NCBI GenBank assembly: GCA_944389545.1
Contig: CALXMT010000025.1
Span: 1-36,355, forward strand
DNA: 36,355 nt
Direction of reading: 5' to 3'
Source of the DNA: an uncultured Kiritimatiellota bacterium
GTDB taxonomy: Bacteria > Verrucomicrobiota > Kiritimatiellia > RFP12 > DVOR01
Position 1 is the stretch's first letter. The number at the start of each line of letters is the position of its first letter. The notes under the pieces are model-generated. The model did not search any database and was not told where the DNA came from. It saw only the letters and a list, made by a program, of their open reading frames with translations. Below, piece after piece: positions 14,941 through 23,513 of the stretch. A program made the position numbers and the translations under genes.

Positions 14941-15792
14941 ATGAACGAACTGACTTTGGCCAATGGGGTGCGGGTGCCGCAGGAAGGCTTCGGCGTCTTC
15001 CAGATTCCCGATCACGAAGAGGCCAAGCGCGTGGTGCGCGATGCGCTCGCCTGCGGGTACCGACTGGTGGACACCGCGGCGGCCTACCTCAACGAGCGTG
15101 CCGTGGGCGAGGCCATCCGTGAGAGCGGTCTGCCCCGCGAGGAAGTCTTCGTAGAGACCAAGATTTGGGTGCAGGACTATGGCTACGAGCGTACGCTCCG
15201 CGCCATCGACGCCGCGCTCGACCGTCTCGGCCTCGACTTCATCGACCTGCTCCTGCTCCATCAGCCCATCGGCGACTGGCCCGGCGCCTGGCGCGCCCTC
15301 GAAACCGCCTATCGCGCCGGCAAACTCCGCGCCATCGGCATGGCCAACTGCTATCCGCACGTCCTCGCCGACGTCTGCCTCACCGCCGCCATCCGCCCCA
15401 TGGTCAACCAGGTCGAGATCCACCCCTTCTTCCAGCAGGAGCGCAACCTCGCCACCATGCGCGACTACGGCGTTGTTCCCCAAGCCTGGGGGCCCTTCGC
15501 CGAAGGCGGCCACGGCATCTTCACCCACCCCGTCCTCACCGAAATCGGCCGCGCCCACGGCAAGACCGCCGCCCAAGTCGCCCTCCGCTGGTCCGTCCAG
15601 CGCGGCGTCTGCGTCCTCCCCAAGAGCGTCCATCGCGAACGTCTCGCCGAGAACCTCGCCATCTGGGACTTCACCCTCTCCGACGACGAAATGGAGCGTA
15701 TCCGCGCCCTCGACACCGGCCACAGCGACATCGTCGACCACTTCGACCCCGCCTTCGTCAAGATGCTCCACACACACCGCGTCCACGATTGA
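14941..15792 (+). CDS. Aldo/keto reductase (AKR5-like, 2,5-diketogluconate reductase type)
   Basis: The 283-residue NADPH-dependent TIM-barrel reductase reduces aldehydes or ketones, with substrate not predictable. The catalytic tetrad is complete: D44 and Y49 (VDTAAAYLNE), K74 (VETKIW) and H107 (LLLLHQP). The cofactor-binding end VLPKSVHRERLAENL near residue 222 is present. Family length is normal. I chose ATG 14941 because AAAGGAA lies upstream and the protein starts at the usual point; an ATG at 14917 would add eight residues. An intrinsic terminator follows at once, so the gene is probably transcribed alone. Confidence 0.9.
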   Translation: MNELTLANGVRVPQEGFGVFQIPDHEEAKRVVRDALACGYRLVDTAAAYLNERAVGEAIRESGLPREEVFVETKIWVQDYGYERTLRAIDAALDRLGLDFIDLLLLHQPIGDWPGAWRALETAYRAGKLRAIGMANCYPHVLADVCLTAAIRPMVNQVEIHPFFQQERNLATMRDYGVVPQAWGPFAEGGHGIFTHPVLTEIGRAHGKTAAQVALRWSVQRGVCVLPKSVHRERLAENLAIWDFTLSDDEMERIRALDTGHSDIVDHFDPAFVKMLHTHRVHD

Positions 15793-15800
15793 CCACAACG

Positions 15801-15830
15801 AAAAGCCCCGCCACACGACGGGGCTTTTTT
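15801..15830. terminator. Intrinsic terminator after the aldo/keto reductase
   Basis: AAAAGCCCCG (15801-15810) pairs with CGGGGCTTTT (15819-15828) across an 8-base loop. It runs into six T on the plus strand and CTTTT on the minus strand. It may serve both convergent genes. Confidence 0.88.
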
Positions 15831-15849
15831 GTGCCCAGACGGCTAGGCG

Positions 15850-16506
15850 TCACTTGCCTTTGTTGCGATTCTTCTTGCCGTGCGCGGACTTTTTCTTTTT
15901 GCCCTTTTCTTTGCGCAACTCTTCTTCGTATTGTTCCAAATAGAGGGCCGCTCTCAGATCGCCATCTTCGACGGCGATTTTCAGAAATTTCAGCCCCTCT
16001 TGGGTCAACTGTTTGCTCTCTTCCTTGTCTTGTTCTGCGATGGCCTTTGCCTGATTCATATACAATATGCCTAACTCGCTTACTGCGACAGTGCTTCCTG
16101 CCTCCATCCCCTGTCGCAATGCAGCCACGGCTTCCTGCGAAGTCCCCTGGATGTATCCATCTCTAATAGCACGCCAGAGCGCAACGTAGGCATCCGGCTC
16201 TTTGTTTGAGATTGCCTTGCGAATCCAGACCTCTCCCATGACCGGATCTTCCGGAAGCTCAAACTCTCCGGTCAACATCAACTCTCCCAACAGGTATTGC
16301 GCTTTACCGTGACCGGCCTCCGCCGCAGCGCGCAAAAACTTGATGCCACGCTCTTGGTTCTCGGGCTCTCTGTCGACCTTGTTAAGATAGTTGAGGCCCA
16401 TGATGTACTGGCATTCCACATCACCGGCCTCAGCCTTCTCCAAGATACTCCCAGTGAGAATAGCCCCAGCAAGAGCGGGATCGAGGTTTTCCTTGTCTTC
16501 TTTCAT
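15850..16506 (-). CDS. Sel1-like/TPR-type repeat protein with lysine-rich tail
   Basis: The 218-residue protein contains several Sel1-like helical repeats of about 36 residues, recognisable as AEAGDVECQYIMGLNYL, AEAGHGKAQYLLGELML, MEAGSTVAVSELGILYM and VEDGDLRAALYLEQYEE. Such alpha-alpha solenoids mediate protein contacts. No signal peptide is seen, so it is likely cytoplasmic. The last 25 residues are mostly Lys, Arg, Asn and Gly, and could bind nucleic acid or simply be disordered. I chose ATG 16506 because AAAGGA lies 8 bases upstream and the frame before it does not look coding. Binding partner unknown. Confidence 0.8.
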   Translation of the reverse strand: MKEDKENLDPALAGAILTGSILEKAEAGDVECQYIMGLNYLNKVDREPENQERGIKFLRAAAEAGHGKAQYLLGELMLTGEFELPEDPVMGEVWIRKAISNKEPDAYVALWRAIRDGYIQGTSQEAVAALRQGMEAGSTVAVSELGILYMNQAKAIAEQDKEESKQLTQEGLKFLKIAVEDGDLRAALYLEQYEEELRKEKGKKKKSAHGKKNRNKGK

Positions 16507-16597
16507 GATACGTCCTTTTGTGATTGCGCTTATGCACCATAGGTGGGGCGTTGTGGGAAAGGGGGAGTTTGGGAGGTTGAAAAGGATTGCCCCATTT

Positions 16598-17197
16598 CTA
16601 GCTTCCAATTTTGTCGCGACGTGCCACAGTGGGATAGAAGCGGATTGGAGCGGGGTTTCTCTCGTGCGGTCCAATCACCTTTTCCATCCAAACCATGTTG
16701 TACCAACGGTCAAACTTGCACCCGCACCGATGAAACGTTCCCACCTTCACGAACCCCAGGTGCGCGTGGAAGTCGGCACTGTTCATTGTCAAATACTCAT
16801 CTTCCTGTTCCGGCACCCCAATACAGGCGTACATATTGAGTATGCCCATCTGCCGCAGTTCACCTTCCAGAGCCTCGTAAATCCTACGCCCCAGTCCGCA
16901 CTTTCGAGCGGCCTGGTCGAGATAGATGGTCGTCTCGCAAGACCACCCATAGGCGGCCCTGCCCACAAACGGGCCTGCATAGGCGTATCCCTCAATCCGT
17001 CCATCCCGCAGGATGACAAGGTAGGGATAACGGCGCATCGTCTCGCGCATCCGCTCCTGGAATGCCGCAAGCGTGGGCGTTTCGTACTCAAACGAGATGG
17101 CTGTGTGACGGACGTAGTGGTCGTAAATCTCCAAGAGCCGTCCTGCGTCTTCCAACTTCGCGTCACGAATCTCAATTATCGCGTTTCTCTCTTCCAT
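16598..17197 (-). CDS. GNAT N-acetyltransferase, phosphinothricin acetyltransferase-like
   Basis: The 199-residue enzyme has the layout of the Pat/Bar/MnaT group, which uses acetyl-CoA to acetylate amino-acid analogues such as phosphinothricin or methionine sulfone. Visible are IRDAKLEDAGRLLEIYDHYV at the N-terminus, FEYETPTLAAFQERM near residue 37 and GYAYAGPF near 69. The acetyl-CoA loop lies in RKCGLGRRIYEAL near 97, and HLGFVKVGTFHRCGCKFDRWYN is in the C-terminal part. The usual Q/R-x-x-G-x-G/A site appears as R-K-C-G-L-G. ATG 17197 follows a TATACT box by 8 bases and has no clear Shine-Dalgarno sequence. The true substrate is unknown. Confidence 0.85.
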   Translation of the reverse strand: MEERNAIIEIRDAKLEDAGRLLEIYDHYVRHTAISFEYETPTLAAFQERMRETMRRYPYLVILRDGRIEGYAYAGPFVGRAAYGWSCETTIYLDQAARKCGLGRRIYEALEGELRQMGILNMYACIGVPEQEDEYLTMNSADFHAHLGFVKVGTFHRCGCKFDRWYNMVWMEKVIGPHERNPAPIRFYPTVARRDKIGS

Positions 17198-17205
17198 CGC
17201 GACCA

Positions 17206-17211
17206 AGTATA
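17206..17211 (-). promoter_or_regulatory. -10 box of the GNAT gene
   Basis: On the minus strand TATACT ends 8 bases before ATG 17197. The context TGTGCTATACTTG is identical to that before the lipoprotein gene at 28345. No clear -35 box is seen. Confidence 0.4.
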
Positions 17212-17244
17212 GCACATCAAGCAACGGGCCTTCACTGCTAAATC

Positions 17245-17554
17245 TGTCTGGGGAAAAGAGAGACCGCAAAGACGTAGGCGCTCTGACGGAGCGCCTGCTG
17301 ATTGGCTGATTGGCTGATTAGCTGATTGGATGTGTGGGGCGTTGCCCCACCTTCTTTTACTCTCTGGACTCCTGTGCGCCCTCCCGCGCCCCACTTTCCT
17401 GCGCCAAAAGGATTTCTCAAGACGGCCCAAGCGCGAAGACGATGGGCGGAAGGGAGCGATCAGCGGGCGTTTAGCCCGCAAAGCGACCGGTGTTAGCCCA
17501 TCTGGCTTCGCGCGCACTCGCGTTTTTGCGGGAAAACTCCCCCGGGCAGTATTG
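17245..17554 (-). repeat. Mosaic structured repeat element (copy B)
   Basis: This fills most of the 376-base gap 17198-17573. The outer ends are TGTCTGGGGAAAA (17245-17257) and, inverted, CCCCGGGCAGTATTG (17540-17554). In between are the ACCGCAAAGACG word, a small GGCGCTCTGACGGAGCGCC hairpin near 17277, and GCTGATTG repeats (17297-17330). A GTGGGGC-gtt-GCCCCAC hairpin follows near 17334, then the foldable core. Read on the minus strand, much of it matches 7408-7701. Confidence 0.8.
17431..17516 (-). repeat. Foldable repeat core, GCGCGAAG type (copy B)
   Basis: On the minus strand it has the same helices as 7456-7540: the GCGCGAAG/CTTCGCGC outer stem, ATGGGC/GCCCAT and the GCGGGC/GCCCGC inner hairpin. 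Only scattered substitutions are seen, mostly outside the stems. Confidence 0.75.
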
Positions 17555-17573
17555 CCTGAACGTGATGTGGCAC

Positions 17574-18626
17574 TCACGGTTTGACGACGAACTTCAGTGC
17601 GGGGTCGTTTGGGTCGGTCTGACGTTCGAAGGCGTGTTGGAGCCCTTCAAGCGGGAGGACTTCCGTCACATAACGCGTGGGGTCAATCATGCCCTTGGCG
17701 ATGAGGTCGATGGTCTCCTCGAACTCAACGCGCGTGCAGGAGACGCTGCCGATGAGGGAGATTTCCTGCAACACCGCGCGGTTCATGGCAAAGGGAATCT
17801 CCGGCGCGATGGAGTTGCCGATCATGATAATCTTGCCGCCGGGGCGCACCGCGTCCAGACACGTGGCCAAGGCATGGCCCGAGCCAACGGCCTCGATGGC
17901 AATGTCGAAACCGCCGTCCGTGGCTTCGTGAAACTGCTTGGCGCGGTCGGGGGCGTTGCCGTCGAAGTAGGCGTCAAAGACGCCCAACTCGCGGGCGCGC
18001 TGCGTCTTGATCTCACTGACCTTGGAGAGCGCGACGAAGGAGGCGCCCGCCTTCTTGGCCAGCTCGGCCGTCAGTTGGCCGATGATGCCGCCGCCCACCA
18101 CCAACACCCGCTCGTGCAGACGGATGCCCGAACGCCGCACCGCGTGATAGGCCACCATCAACGGGTCAATCAATCCCGCCGCCACGTCCGAGACCGTGTC
18201 CGGCAGTCGATAGGCGTTGCGCCACGGCCCCACGAAACGCTCCGCGTAGGCGCCGTCGCAGACAAAGCCCATGTAGTTCTGCCCGTTCACCTCACGGCAG
18301 AGTTGCTCCTGCCCCGCGCGGCACATGTCGCATTCGCCGCAATAGAGGTTCGCCCAGAAGGTGACGCGCTCGCCCACCTCGAATGGACCATCGCACGGGT
18401 GCGTCACCACGCCGCAGAACTCATGGCCCATGATGAAGTCCTTGGCCTGAGCCATGGGGCCCCAACCGTGGCCGGCCTTCCACATATGCACGTCGCTGCC
18501 GCAAACGCCGCAGGCCTTCACCGCAATCTCTATCATCCCAGGACCGACGTCCGGCACCGGCACCTGCTTCACCTCAATCCGTTCCGGGCCGGCCAAGACC
18601 GCCGCCCGCATCATTTGATTAAACAT
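17574..18626 (-). CDS. Zinc-dependent medium-chain dehydrogenase (sorbitol/threonine dehydrogenase type)
   Basis: The 350-residue MDR enzyme oxidises a polyol or secondary alcohol with NAD(P). The catalytic zinc site is formed by C39 (KACGVCGSD) and H68-E69 (MGHE). The structural zinc loop has C96, C99, C102 and C110. The Rossmann motif VVGGGIIGQ lies near residue 167. AAGGAG lies upstream of ATG 18626 with good spacing. Downstream is the repeat element; upstream, 68 bases away, is the tandem GNAT gene on the same strand. The substrate cannot be named from sequence. Confidence 0.88.
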   Translation of the reverse strand: MFNQMMRAAVLAGPERIEVKQVPVPDVGPGMIEIAVKACGVCGSDVHMWKAGHGWGPMAQAKDFIMGHEFCGVVTHPCDGPFEVGERVTFWANLYCGECDMCRAGQEQLCREVNGQNYMGFVCDGAYAERFVGPWRNAYRLPDTVSDVAAGLIDPLMVAYHAVRRSGIRLHERVLVVGGGIIGQLTAELAKKAGASFVALSKVSEIKTQRARELGVFDAYFDGNAPDRAKQFHEATDGGFDIAIEAVGSGHALATCLDAVRPGGKIIMIGNSIAPEIPFAMNRAVLQEISLIGSVSCTRVEFEETIDLIAKGMIDPTRYVTEVLPLEGLQHAFERQTDPNDPALKFVVKP

Positions 18627-18694
18627 GGTTACACTCCTTGATCAGAAAGATAACCTTAGCATACAAGATGGAGCGAACTCTAGCGCAAGCGGTT

Positions 18695-19621
18695 TTATCG
18701 CGTCAGGCGCATCTCGAAGGCGGGGAGGGCGATGCCGGCGCGGACGGGGCGGACCTCACGGAGCACACGGTAGCCGCGACGCTCGAAGAAGGGACGCGCG
18801 GTGAGCGAGACGCGGACCTCGATGTCACCCACCGCCAAGGCCTCGATTGTCGCGCACAATGCCGAGCCAACGCCTTGCCCTTGCGCCTCCGGCGAAACAT
18901 ACAGGCAATCCAGGTAATTGGCACCCTCGAGATTCGCGAAACCCAGCACTTCACCCTGCGCGTTGACGGCCACACGCGTCTGGCTTTCCGCGAATCGTTT
19001 TGCCCAGGCCGCTTCGTCCAGCGTCTCGGGCGCCCAAGCGGCCCGTTGCTCGGGCGAATAGTCCTTCGCGCAGGTCACGTGCACGGCCTCGTGGAAGATC
19101 CGCAACATCCCCTGCAGGAGGCCTGTTTCGTTTGGTTGGATGACCCAGAGCTTCTCCAAGGCTTGTGGCGCAAGCGACTTTCGCAGGTAAACCATGTCTC
19201 GGAGACGCTGCCCGTCCTCAATGATGGGGTGGTCGTAGTGCGTGATGAAGAAGTTCGGTACCACGTGCGATGGTTCAAAGCCACAGTTGCGATAAAAGGA
19301 GAGCGTCCCCGGCGCGTCTCCTGTCCCCACCAACAACGTCCGTTCCCGGCCACAGAACCATCCGGCGAGAAAATCCAGGAGCGCCCTGCCATAACCTTGC
19401 CGCCGCCAACGCGGATCTACGGCCAGGTTTTTGACCTCGCAGATGGCCTCTGTCTCCTGCGTCACCAAGGCGATTGCCCGGGTCTCTGCATCTTCCCGCA
19501 GGGCGAACAACGCACCGCGCCACAGGTAGCGCGTCACTTGGTCCCATTGTTCGTCTCCCATGAGCAGGAGTTCACGGAAATCTGTCTTGGATTCGTCCGC
19601 GATACGCTCAATCCATCTCAT
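18695..19621 (-). CDS. Tandem GNAT acetyltransferase (two domains)
   Basis: The 308-residue protein consists of two GNAT folds. Domain 1 (about residues 1-150) has AICEVKNLAVDPRWRRQGYGRALL with the acetyl-CoA-binding RRQGYG loop, then TLSFYRNCGFEPS. Domain 2 (about 155-308) has YLDCLYVSPEAQGQGVGSALC with the second loop QGQGVG and ends with FFERRGYRVLREVRPV. Both acetyl-CoA loops look intact, so both halves may be active. AAGGAG precedes ATG 19621. It lies 51 bases after xseA on the same strand and may be read from that operon. The substrates are unknown. Confidence 0.85.
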   Translation of the reverse strand: MRWIERIADESKTDFRELLLMGDEQWDQVTRYLWRGALFALREDAETRAIALVTQETEAICEVKNLAVDPRWRRQGYGRALLDFLAGWFCGRERTLLVGTGDAPGTLSFYRNCGFEPSHVVPNFFITHYDHPIIEDGQRLRDMVYLRKSLAPQALEKLWVIQPNETGLLQGMLRIFHEAVHVTCAKDYSPEQRAAWAPETLDEAAWAKRFAESQTRVAVNAQGEVLGFANLEGANYLDCLYVSPEAQGQGVGSALCATIEALAVGDIEVRVSLTARPFFERRGYRVLREVRPVRAGIALPAFEMRLTR

Positions 19622-19672
19622 TCGTTCGTCTCCTTGGCGTTCGGACGTTGCGGATTCTTGGTATTCTGCCGC

Positions 19673-21154
19673 CTAGTCTTCACTAAAGAGGGAGTCCGTT
19701 TCCTCGTTAGGCGCGTGCCGCGAGGCGGTTTCTTTGGGGTCTTTGCGGACGGTGGCGTGGAGGGGACCGTGGGCCAGGGTGACGAGGATGGCCGCGCCGG
19801 GATGGGTCTGCGCGGGGTCGGTGAGGATGTGGCCGGCGGCGTCGGTGGCCATGGCGTAACCGCGGCGGAGGACGGCGTAGGGATTGAGCGCGTCGAGGGC
19901 CGCTTGGCGTTTGGCGAGGGCGGCCTGGCCGCGTTCGAGGGCCTGCGCAAGGGCGTGATCAAGACGGATGGAGCGGTCGGAGAGGCGATTGAGGATGGCA
20001 GGGAAACGTTCCCCGCCGATGCGCTCGAAGCGGAGGCTCAAGTCCGCGAGACGGCGTTGGGCCTTGGCGGTGCTTTCCGCGCCGACGCGATCGAGCGTGA
20101 GACTCCGCCGCGTGAGCCATTCCTTGGCATTGGCGAGCGTGGCTTCGAGCGCGTGGGTCAGGCGGGTGTCTTGGGTGTCGAGGCGTTGGGCACGATTCTC
20201 GATGTAGTGGAGCGGGTCGCGGAAGAGCGCGGAGGATTCATGGCGGCGGACCTCGGCGCGCGCGGCGGCATAGGCGACGCGAAGGGCCTTGATGAGGCGC
20301 TCTTTGGCGTCGGCAAGGGCACGCTCAAAGTCCTCTTTGCATCCGCAGATCAGCTCGGCGGCGGCGGATGGCGTGGGGGCGCGGAGGTCGGCGACGAAGT
20401 CCGTGATGGCGATGTCGGGCTCGTGGCCGACGGCGGAGATGATGGGGATCTTGGATTCTGCGACGGCGCGCGCGACAATCTCTTCGTTGAAGGGCCAGAG
20501 GTCCTCGAGGGAGCCACCGCCGCGACCGACAATCATGGCGTCGAGGGGCTCCGGGGAATCGGGGCCGAAGGCGCGGTTGAGGAGGCGGATGGCCGCGGCA
20601 ATCTCCGGTGCGGCCTCGTTGCCTTGGACGCGCGCGGGCGCAAGGATGATGTGGAGATTGGGATAGCGGCGGGAGAGGATGTTGAGGATGTCGCGAATGG
20701 CGGCGCCGGTGGGCGCAGTGACGATGCCAATGCGCTTGGGAAGGCGAGGAAGCGGGCGCTTGCGGGCGGGGTCACAGAGGCCTTCGGCAAAGAGTTTCCG
20801 CTTGAGGGCCTCGAAACGCTGGAGGAGGTCGCCCACGCCGCCGGCGAGCTCAAGGCGCTCGGCGTTGAGTTGGTAGGTGCCGTGGGGCGCATAGATATTG
20901 ATTTTACCGGTGATGCGGACCTTAGAGCCGTTGGTGAAGGGCGGGAGGGGACCTTGCGCGCGCTGGTTGAAGGAAAAGAAGGTGACGCTGAGGCGGGCTT
21001 TTTCGTCGCCGAGGGTGAAGTAGAGGTGGCCGGAGGCGTTCGGGGGGCGGAGGTTGGAAACTTCGCCCTCGACGGTCATGCGGGGGAGATCGTCAAGGCG
21101 GTCCTTGATGATGGCGGTGGCGCCGCTGACGCTGAGGACGGGGGGCAGTGGCAT
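19673..21154 (-). CDS. xseA: Exodeoxyribonuclease VII large subunit
   Basis: XseA forms the nuclease core of exonuclease VII, which degrades single-stranded DNA. The 493-residue protein begins with the OB-fold domain (LSVSGATAIIKDRL, VEGEVSNLRPPNASGHLYFTL). The catalytic segment follows: PKRIGIVTAPTGAAIRDIL near residue 138, DAMIVGRGGGSLEDLWPFNEE near 205, and SAVGHEPDIAITDFVADLRAPTPSAAAE near 240. A long coiled-coil region then carries many Arg and Leu residues. The start is 3 bases after the mrdA stop, so it is in the mre operon. The small subunit XseB, often adjacent, is not present in this window. Confidence 0.95.
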   Translation of the reverse strand: MPLPPVLSVSGATAIIKDRLDDLPRMTVEGEVSNLRPPNASGHLYFTLGDEKARLSVTFFSFNQRAQGPLPPFTNGSKVRITGKINIYAPHGTYQLNAERLELAGGVGDLLQRFEALKRKLFAEGLCDPARKRPLPRLPKRIGIVTAPTGAAIRDILNILSRRYPNLHIILAPARVQGNEAAPEIAAAIRLLNRAFGPDSPEPLDAMIVGRGGGSLEDLWPFNEEIVARAVAESKIPIISAVGHEPDIAITDFVADLRAPTPSAAAELICGCKEDFERALADAKERLIKALRVAYAAARAEVRRHESSALFRDPLHYIENRAQRLDTQDTRLTHALEATLANAKEWLTRRSLTLDRVGAESTAKAQRRLADLSLRFERIGGERFPAILNRLSDRSIRLDHALAQALERGQAALAKRQAALDALNPYAVLRRGYAMATDAAGHILTDPAQTHPGAAILVTLAHGPLHATVRKDPKETASRHAPNEETDSLFSED

Positions 21155-21157
21155 GGG

Positions 21158-22987
21158 TCAATCCTGGAGGGACTCGTCGTCCGGGTTGAAGACGCCGGGG
21201 CGAGTGTTGAGGTGCTTGGCAAGAACCTTTTGGACGATGGGGCCGGCGTCGCGGCCGCCGCCGATGGCGTCGTCGAGCATGGCGCAGACGACGATGGTGG
21301 GATTGTCCGCGGGGGCGAAGGCGACGGACCAGACGTGCTTGCGGCGCGCACCGTCTTTGACGAACTCGGCGGTGCCGGTCTTGGCGGCGACGTCAAAGCC
21401 CTCGACGCGCATCGATTTGCCGGTGCCGGCGCGGGTGGCCATGCACATGCCTTCGGTGACGACGGCGAGTTCATCGCGGGTCCAGGGGAGACGGCGCTGG
21501 AGGTCGCCGCGCCCCTCGCCGAAGTCGACCAGGCGCGGGCGGTAGACGCGGCCACCGTTGGCGATGGCGGCGGTGGCCGTGGCGACCTGCAGGGGCGTGG
21601 CGATGACGTAGCCCTGGCCGATGGAGCATTGCACGGTGTCGGAGATGGTCCAGCGCTGATTGCGCGGGTCGGCGAAGCGGCGGCGTTTCCAGGCGGGGGA
21701 GGGCAAGAGCCCCGCGACTTCGCCGGGAAGGTCGATGCCGGTGCGGGAGCCAAAGCCGGCCTGCTCGGCGGTGGCGGCGATGGCCTCCATGCCGATGGTG
21801 GCACCGACGAAGCAGAAGTAAGGGTTGCAGGAGCGCATGAGGGCCTGGCGCAAATCCACCTCGCCGTGGCCGTAACGCGCGGCGCAGCGAAGGCGCTGAT
21901 TGTAGTCGGTGTAGCGTCCCGTGCAGAGATAGAGGGTGTCCGGGTCGAAGTCGCGCTCGAGGGCAGCGATGGCGACGAAGGGCTTGAAGACGGAGCCGGG
22001 CGCGAACTGGGCGGCGATGGGGCGGTTCAGAAGCGGGTGGTTCGGGTCTTCCAAGAGCGCGCGCCAATCGGTGGAGGAGATGCCGGGGATGAAACGATTG
22101 GGGTCGTAGGTGGGGGCAGAGGCGAGGGCGAGCACGTCGCCGTTGCGGGGGTCGAGCGCGACGACGGCGCCGGGGCGTCCGGCGAGCGCCTCCTCGGCGA
22201 TGCGCTGAAGGTCGACATCCAGGGTGAGGGTGAGGTCGCTGCCGGCGCGGGCCTTCGTGTTGACCTTCCGCTCGTGGGTGTAGCCGCGGGAGTCGACCCG
22301 GAGGAGCTCTTCGCCGCTGGCGCCAGCCAAGAGGCGGTCGTATTCCTGCTCGATGCCGGCGCGGCCATGGGGATCCGGGCGGCGATAATGATAGTCGTGG
22401 CCATCATCGACAGGCGTGGCGGAGGCGCCGACATAGCCTAGGAGATGGGCGGCAAGGGGGCCTTCCGGATAGATGCGCCGCGGCACGGGCTGAATGTCGA
22501 CGCCGGGGAGGACTTCACCCCATTCTGAGAGATAGGCAAGGGCCTTCTCATCGACATCCTCCCACGCGATGAGGGGAACGGGCAGGGCTTGGCGGACGTG
22601 GCGGACCACCTCCGCGGAGGTGACCTGTCTGGGGAGACGGAGGCGCTCGGCGAGTTGGTCGATCAGGGTGTCCACGGCCAGGATGGTGTTGCCCCAGGCG
22701 CCGGGTTGGCGCAGTTCCTCGCAGTAGATGACGATGGCATAGGCGGGACGGTTGTCGGCCAAGACAACGCCGTCGCGATCCAGAATCCGACCACGGAGCC
22801 CCGGGATTTGGACGCGGCGAATGCTCTGAAGCGCTTGCGCGGCACCATAGCGGGGACTGTCGAGCACCTGCACGTGCCAGAGGCGCCAGGCCAACAGGCA
22901 AAGCCCGGCGACGAAGAGCCCGAGGAGGAGCCAGAGCTTCCAGGCCCGAACAAAGGTTGGCGTGGGGCCACCGTCCTCAACTTGCAT
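21158..22987 (-). CDS. mrdA: Penicillin-binding protein 2, peptidoglycan transpeptidase of the elongasome
   Basis: MrdA cross-links peptidoglycan during cell elongation, working with RodA and MreBCD in the periplasm. The 609-residue protein has an N-terminal membrane anchor (about residues 16-38). The pedestal domain has IPGLRGRILDRDG near 60. The transpeptidase domain shows FAPGSVFKPF (SxxK), a RSCNPYF motif (SxN) and AAKTGTAE (KTG) in the right order. Length is normal for PBP2. The start overlaps the mreD stop by 11 bases and xseA follows after 3 bases. rodA is not in the window. Confidence 0.95.
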   Translation of the reverse strand: MQVEDGGPTPTFVRAWKLWLLLGLFVAGLCLLAWRLWHVQVLDSPRYGAAQALQSIRRVQIPGLRGRILDRDGVVLADNRPAYAIVIYCEELRQPGAWGNTILAVDTLIDQLAERLRLPRQVTSAEVVRHVRQALPVPLIAWEDVDEKALAYLSEWGEVLPGVDIQPVPRRIYPEGPLAAHLLGYVGASATPVDDGHDYHYRRPDPHGRAGIEQEYDRLLAGASGEELLRVDSRGYTHERKVNTKARAGSDLTLTLDVDLQRIAEEALAGRPGAVVALDPRNGDVLALASAPTYDPNRFIPGISSTDWRALLEDPNHPLLNRPIAAQFAPGSVFKPFVAIAALERDFDPDTLYLCTGRYTDYNQRLRCAARYGHGEVDLRQALMRSCNPYFCFVGATIGMEAIAATAEQAGFGSRTGIDLPGEVAGLLPSPAWKRRRFADPRNQRWTISDTVQCSIGQGYVIATPLQVATATAAIANGGRVYRPRLVDFGEGRGDLQRRLPWTRDELAVVTEGMCMATRAGTGKSMRVEGFDVAAKTGTAEFVKDGARRKHVWSVAFAPADNPTIVVCAMLDDAIGGGRDAGPIVQKVLAKHLNTRPGVFNPDDESLQD

Positions 22988-23513
22988 GGGCGTCCTCCTC
23001 GTTAGGTTCGGGAGTCAACGCACGGAAGTCGCAGGCACGCGCCAAAGCAAACACCAGGCCACCACCCAACGCACCGGTCAGGGGCGACAGGACAAATCCA
23101 AGCCCCGGACGAAGGGGCTCGGCGGCCTCAAGCCCCACCCAGAGCACGGCGTAGAGCCAAAGCCAAAACCAAAACAAAGGCGCCAAGATCAACCCGCCCA
23201 CGGCCCCATGCCACGGAAACAACTTGGCGGGCAGGGACTCCTTGAGCCAGCGGCCCGCGCCCCAGAGCGCCAAAAGCGGCAGAACGCACGCGCCGGGCGG
23301 CACCGTCCACGCCCATTCCAAGAGCGCCCCACCCCAGATCGCGGCCCACGCGCCAAGACGCGGCCCCGCGGTCAGCGCCCACCACGCCATCCAGACCGGC
23401 GCGACGGCCACGCGCACGGTGGGATAGGCCGGCAGGAAGGCCCCGCAGAGACCGACCAACGCGGGCAGGAAGACCGTCACCCAGATGGCGGACCAGACGC
23501 GCTCAGCGTTCAT
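22977..23513 (-). CDS. mreD: Rod shape-determining protein MreD
   Basis: The 178-residue product is a polytopic inner-membrane protein with about five hydrophobic segments, as expected for MreD, a partner of MreC in the elongasome. The family is poorly conserved, so the call rests on position between mreC and mrdA, size and hydrophobic profile. ATG 23513 overlaps the end of mreC by 11 bases, and its own end overlaps the start of mrdA. A longer frame to 23564 lies within mreC and is not favoured. Confidence 0.88.
   Translation of the reverse strand: MNAERVWSAIWVTVFLPALVGLCGAFLPAYPTVRVAVAPVWMAWWALTAGPRLGAWAAIWGGALLEWAWTVPPGACVLPLLALWGAGRWLKESLPAKLFPWHGAVGGLILAPLFWFWLWLYAVLWVGLEAAEPLRPGLGFVLSPLTGALGGGLVFALARACDFRALTPEPNEEDAHAS

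Noticed and set aside
18638-22441. Very long plus-strand frame (over 1200 codons) opposite tandem GNAT, xseA and mrdA
   Set aside because: It is the antisense shadow of well-recognised genes in GC-rich DNA. It is low-complexity Gly/Ala/Glu-rich sequence without motifs.
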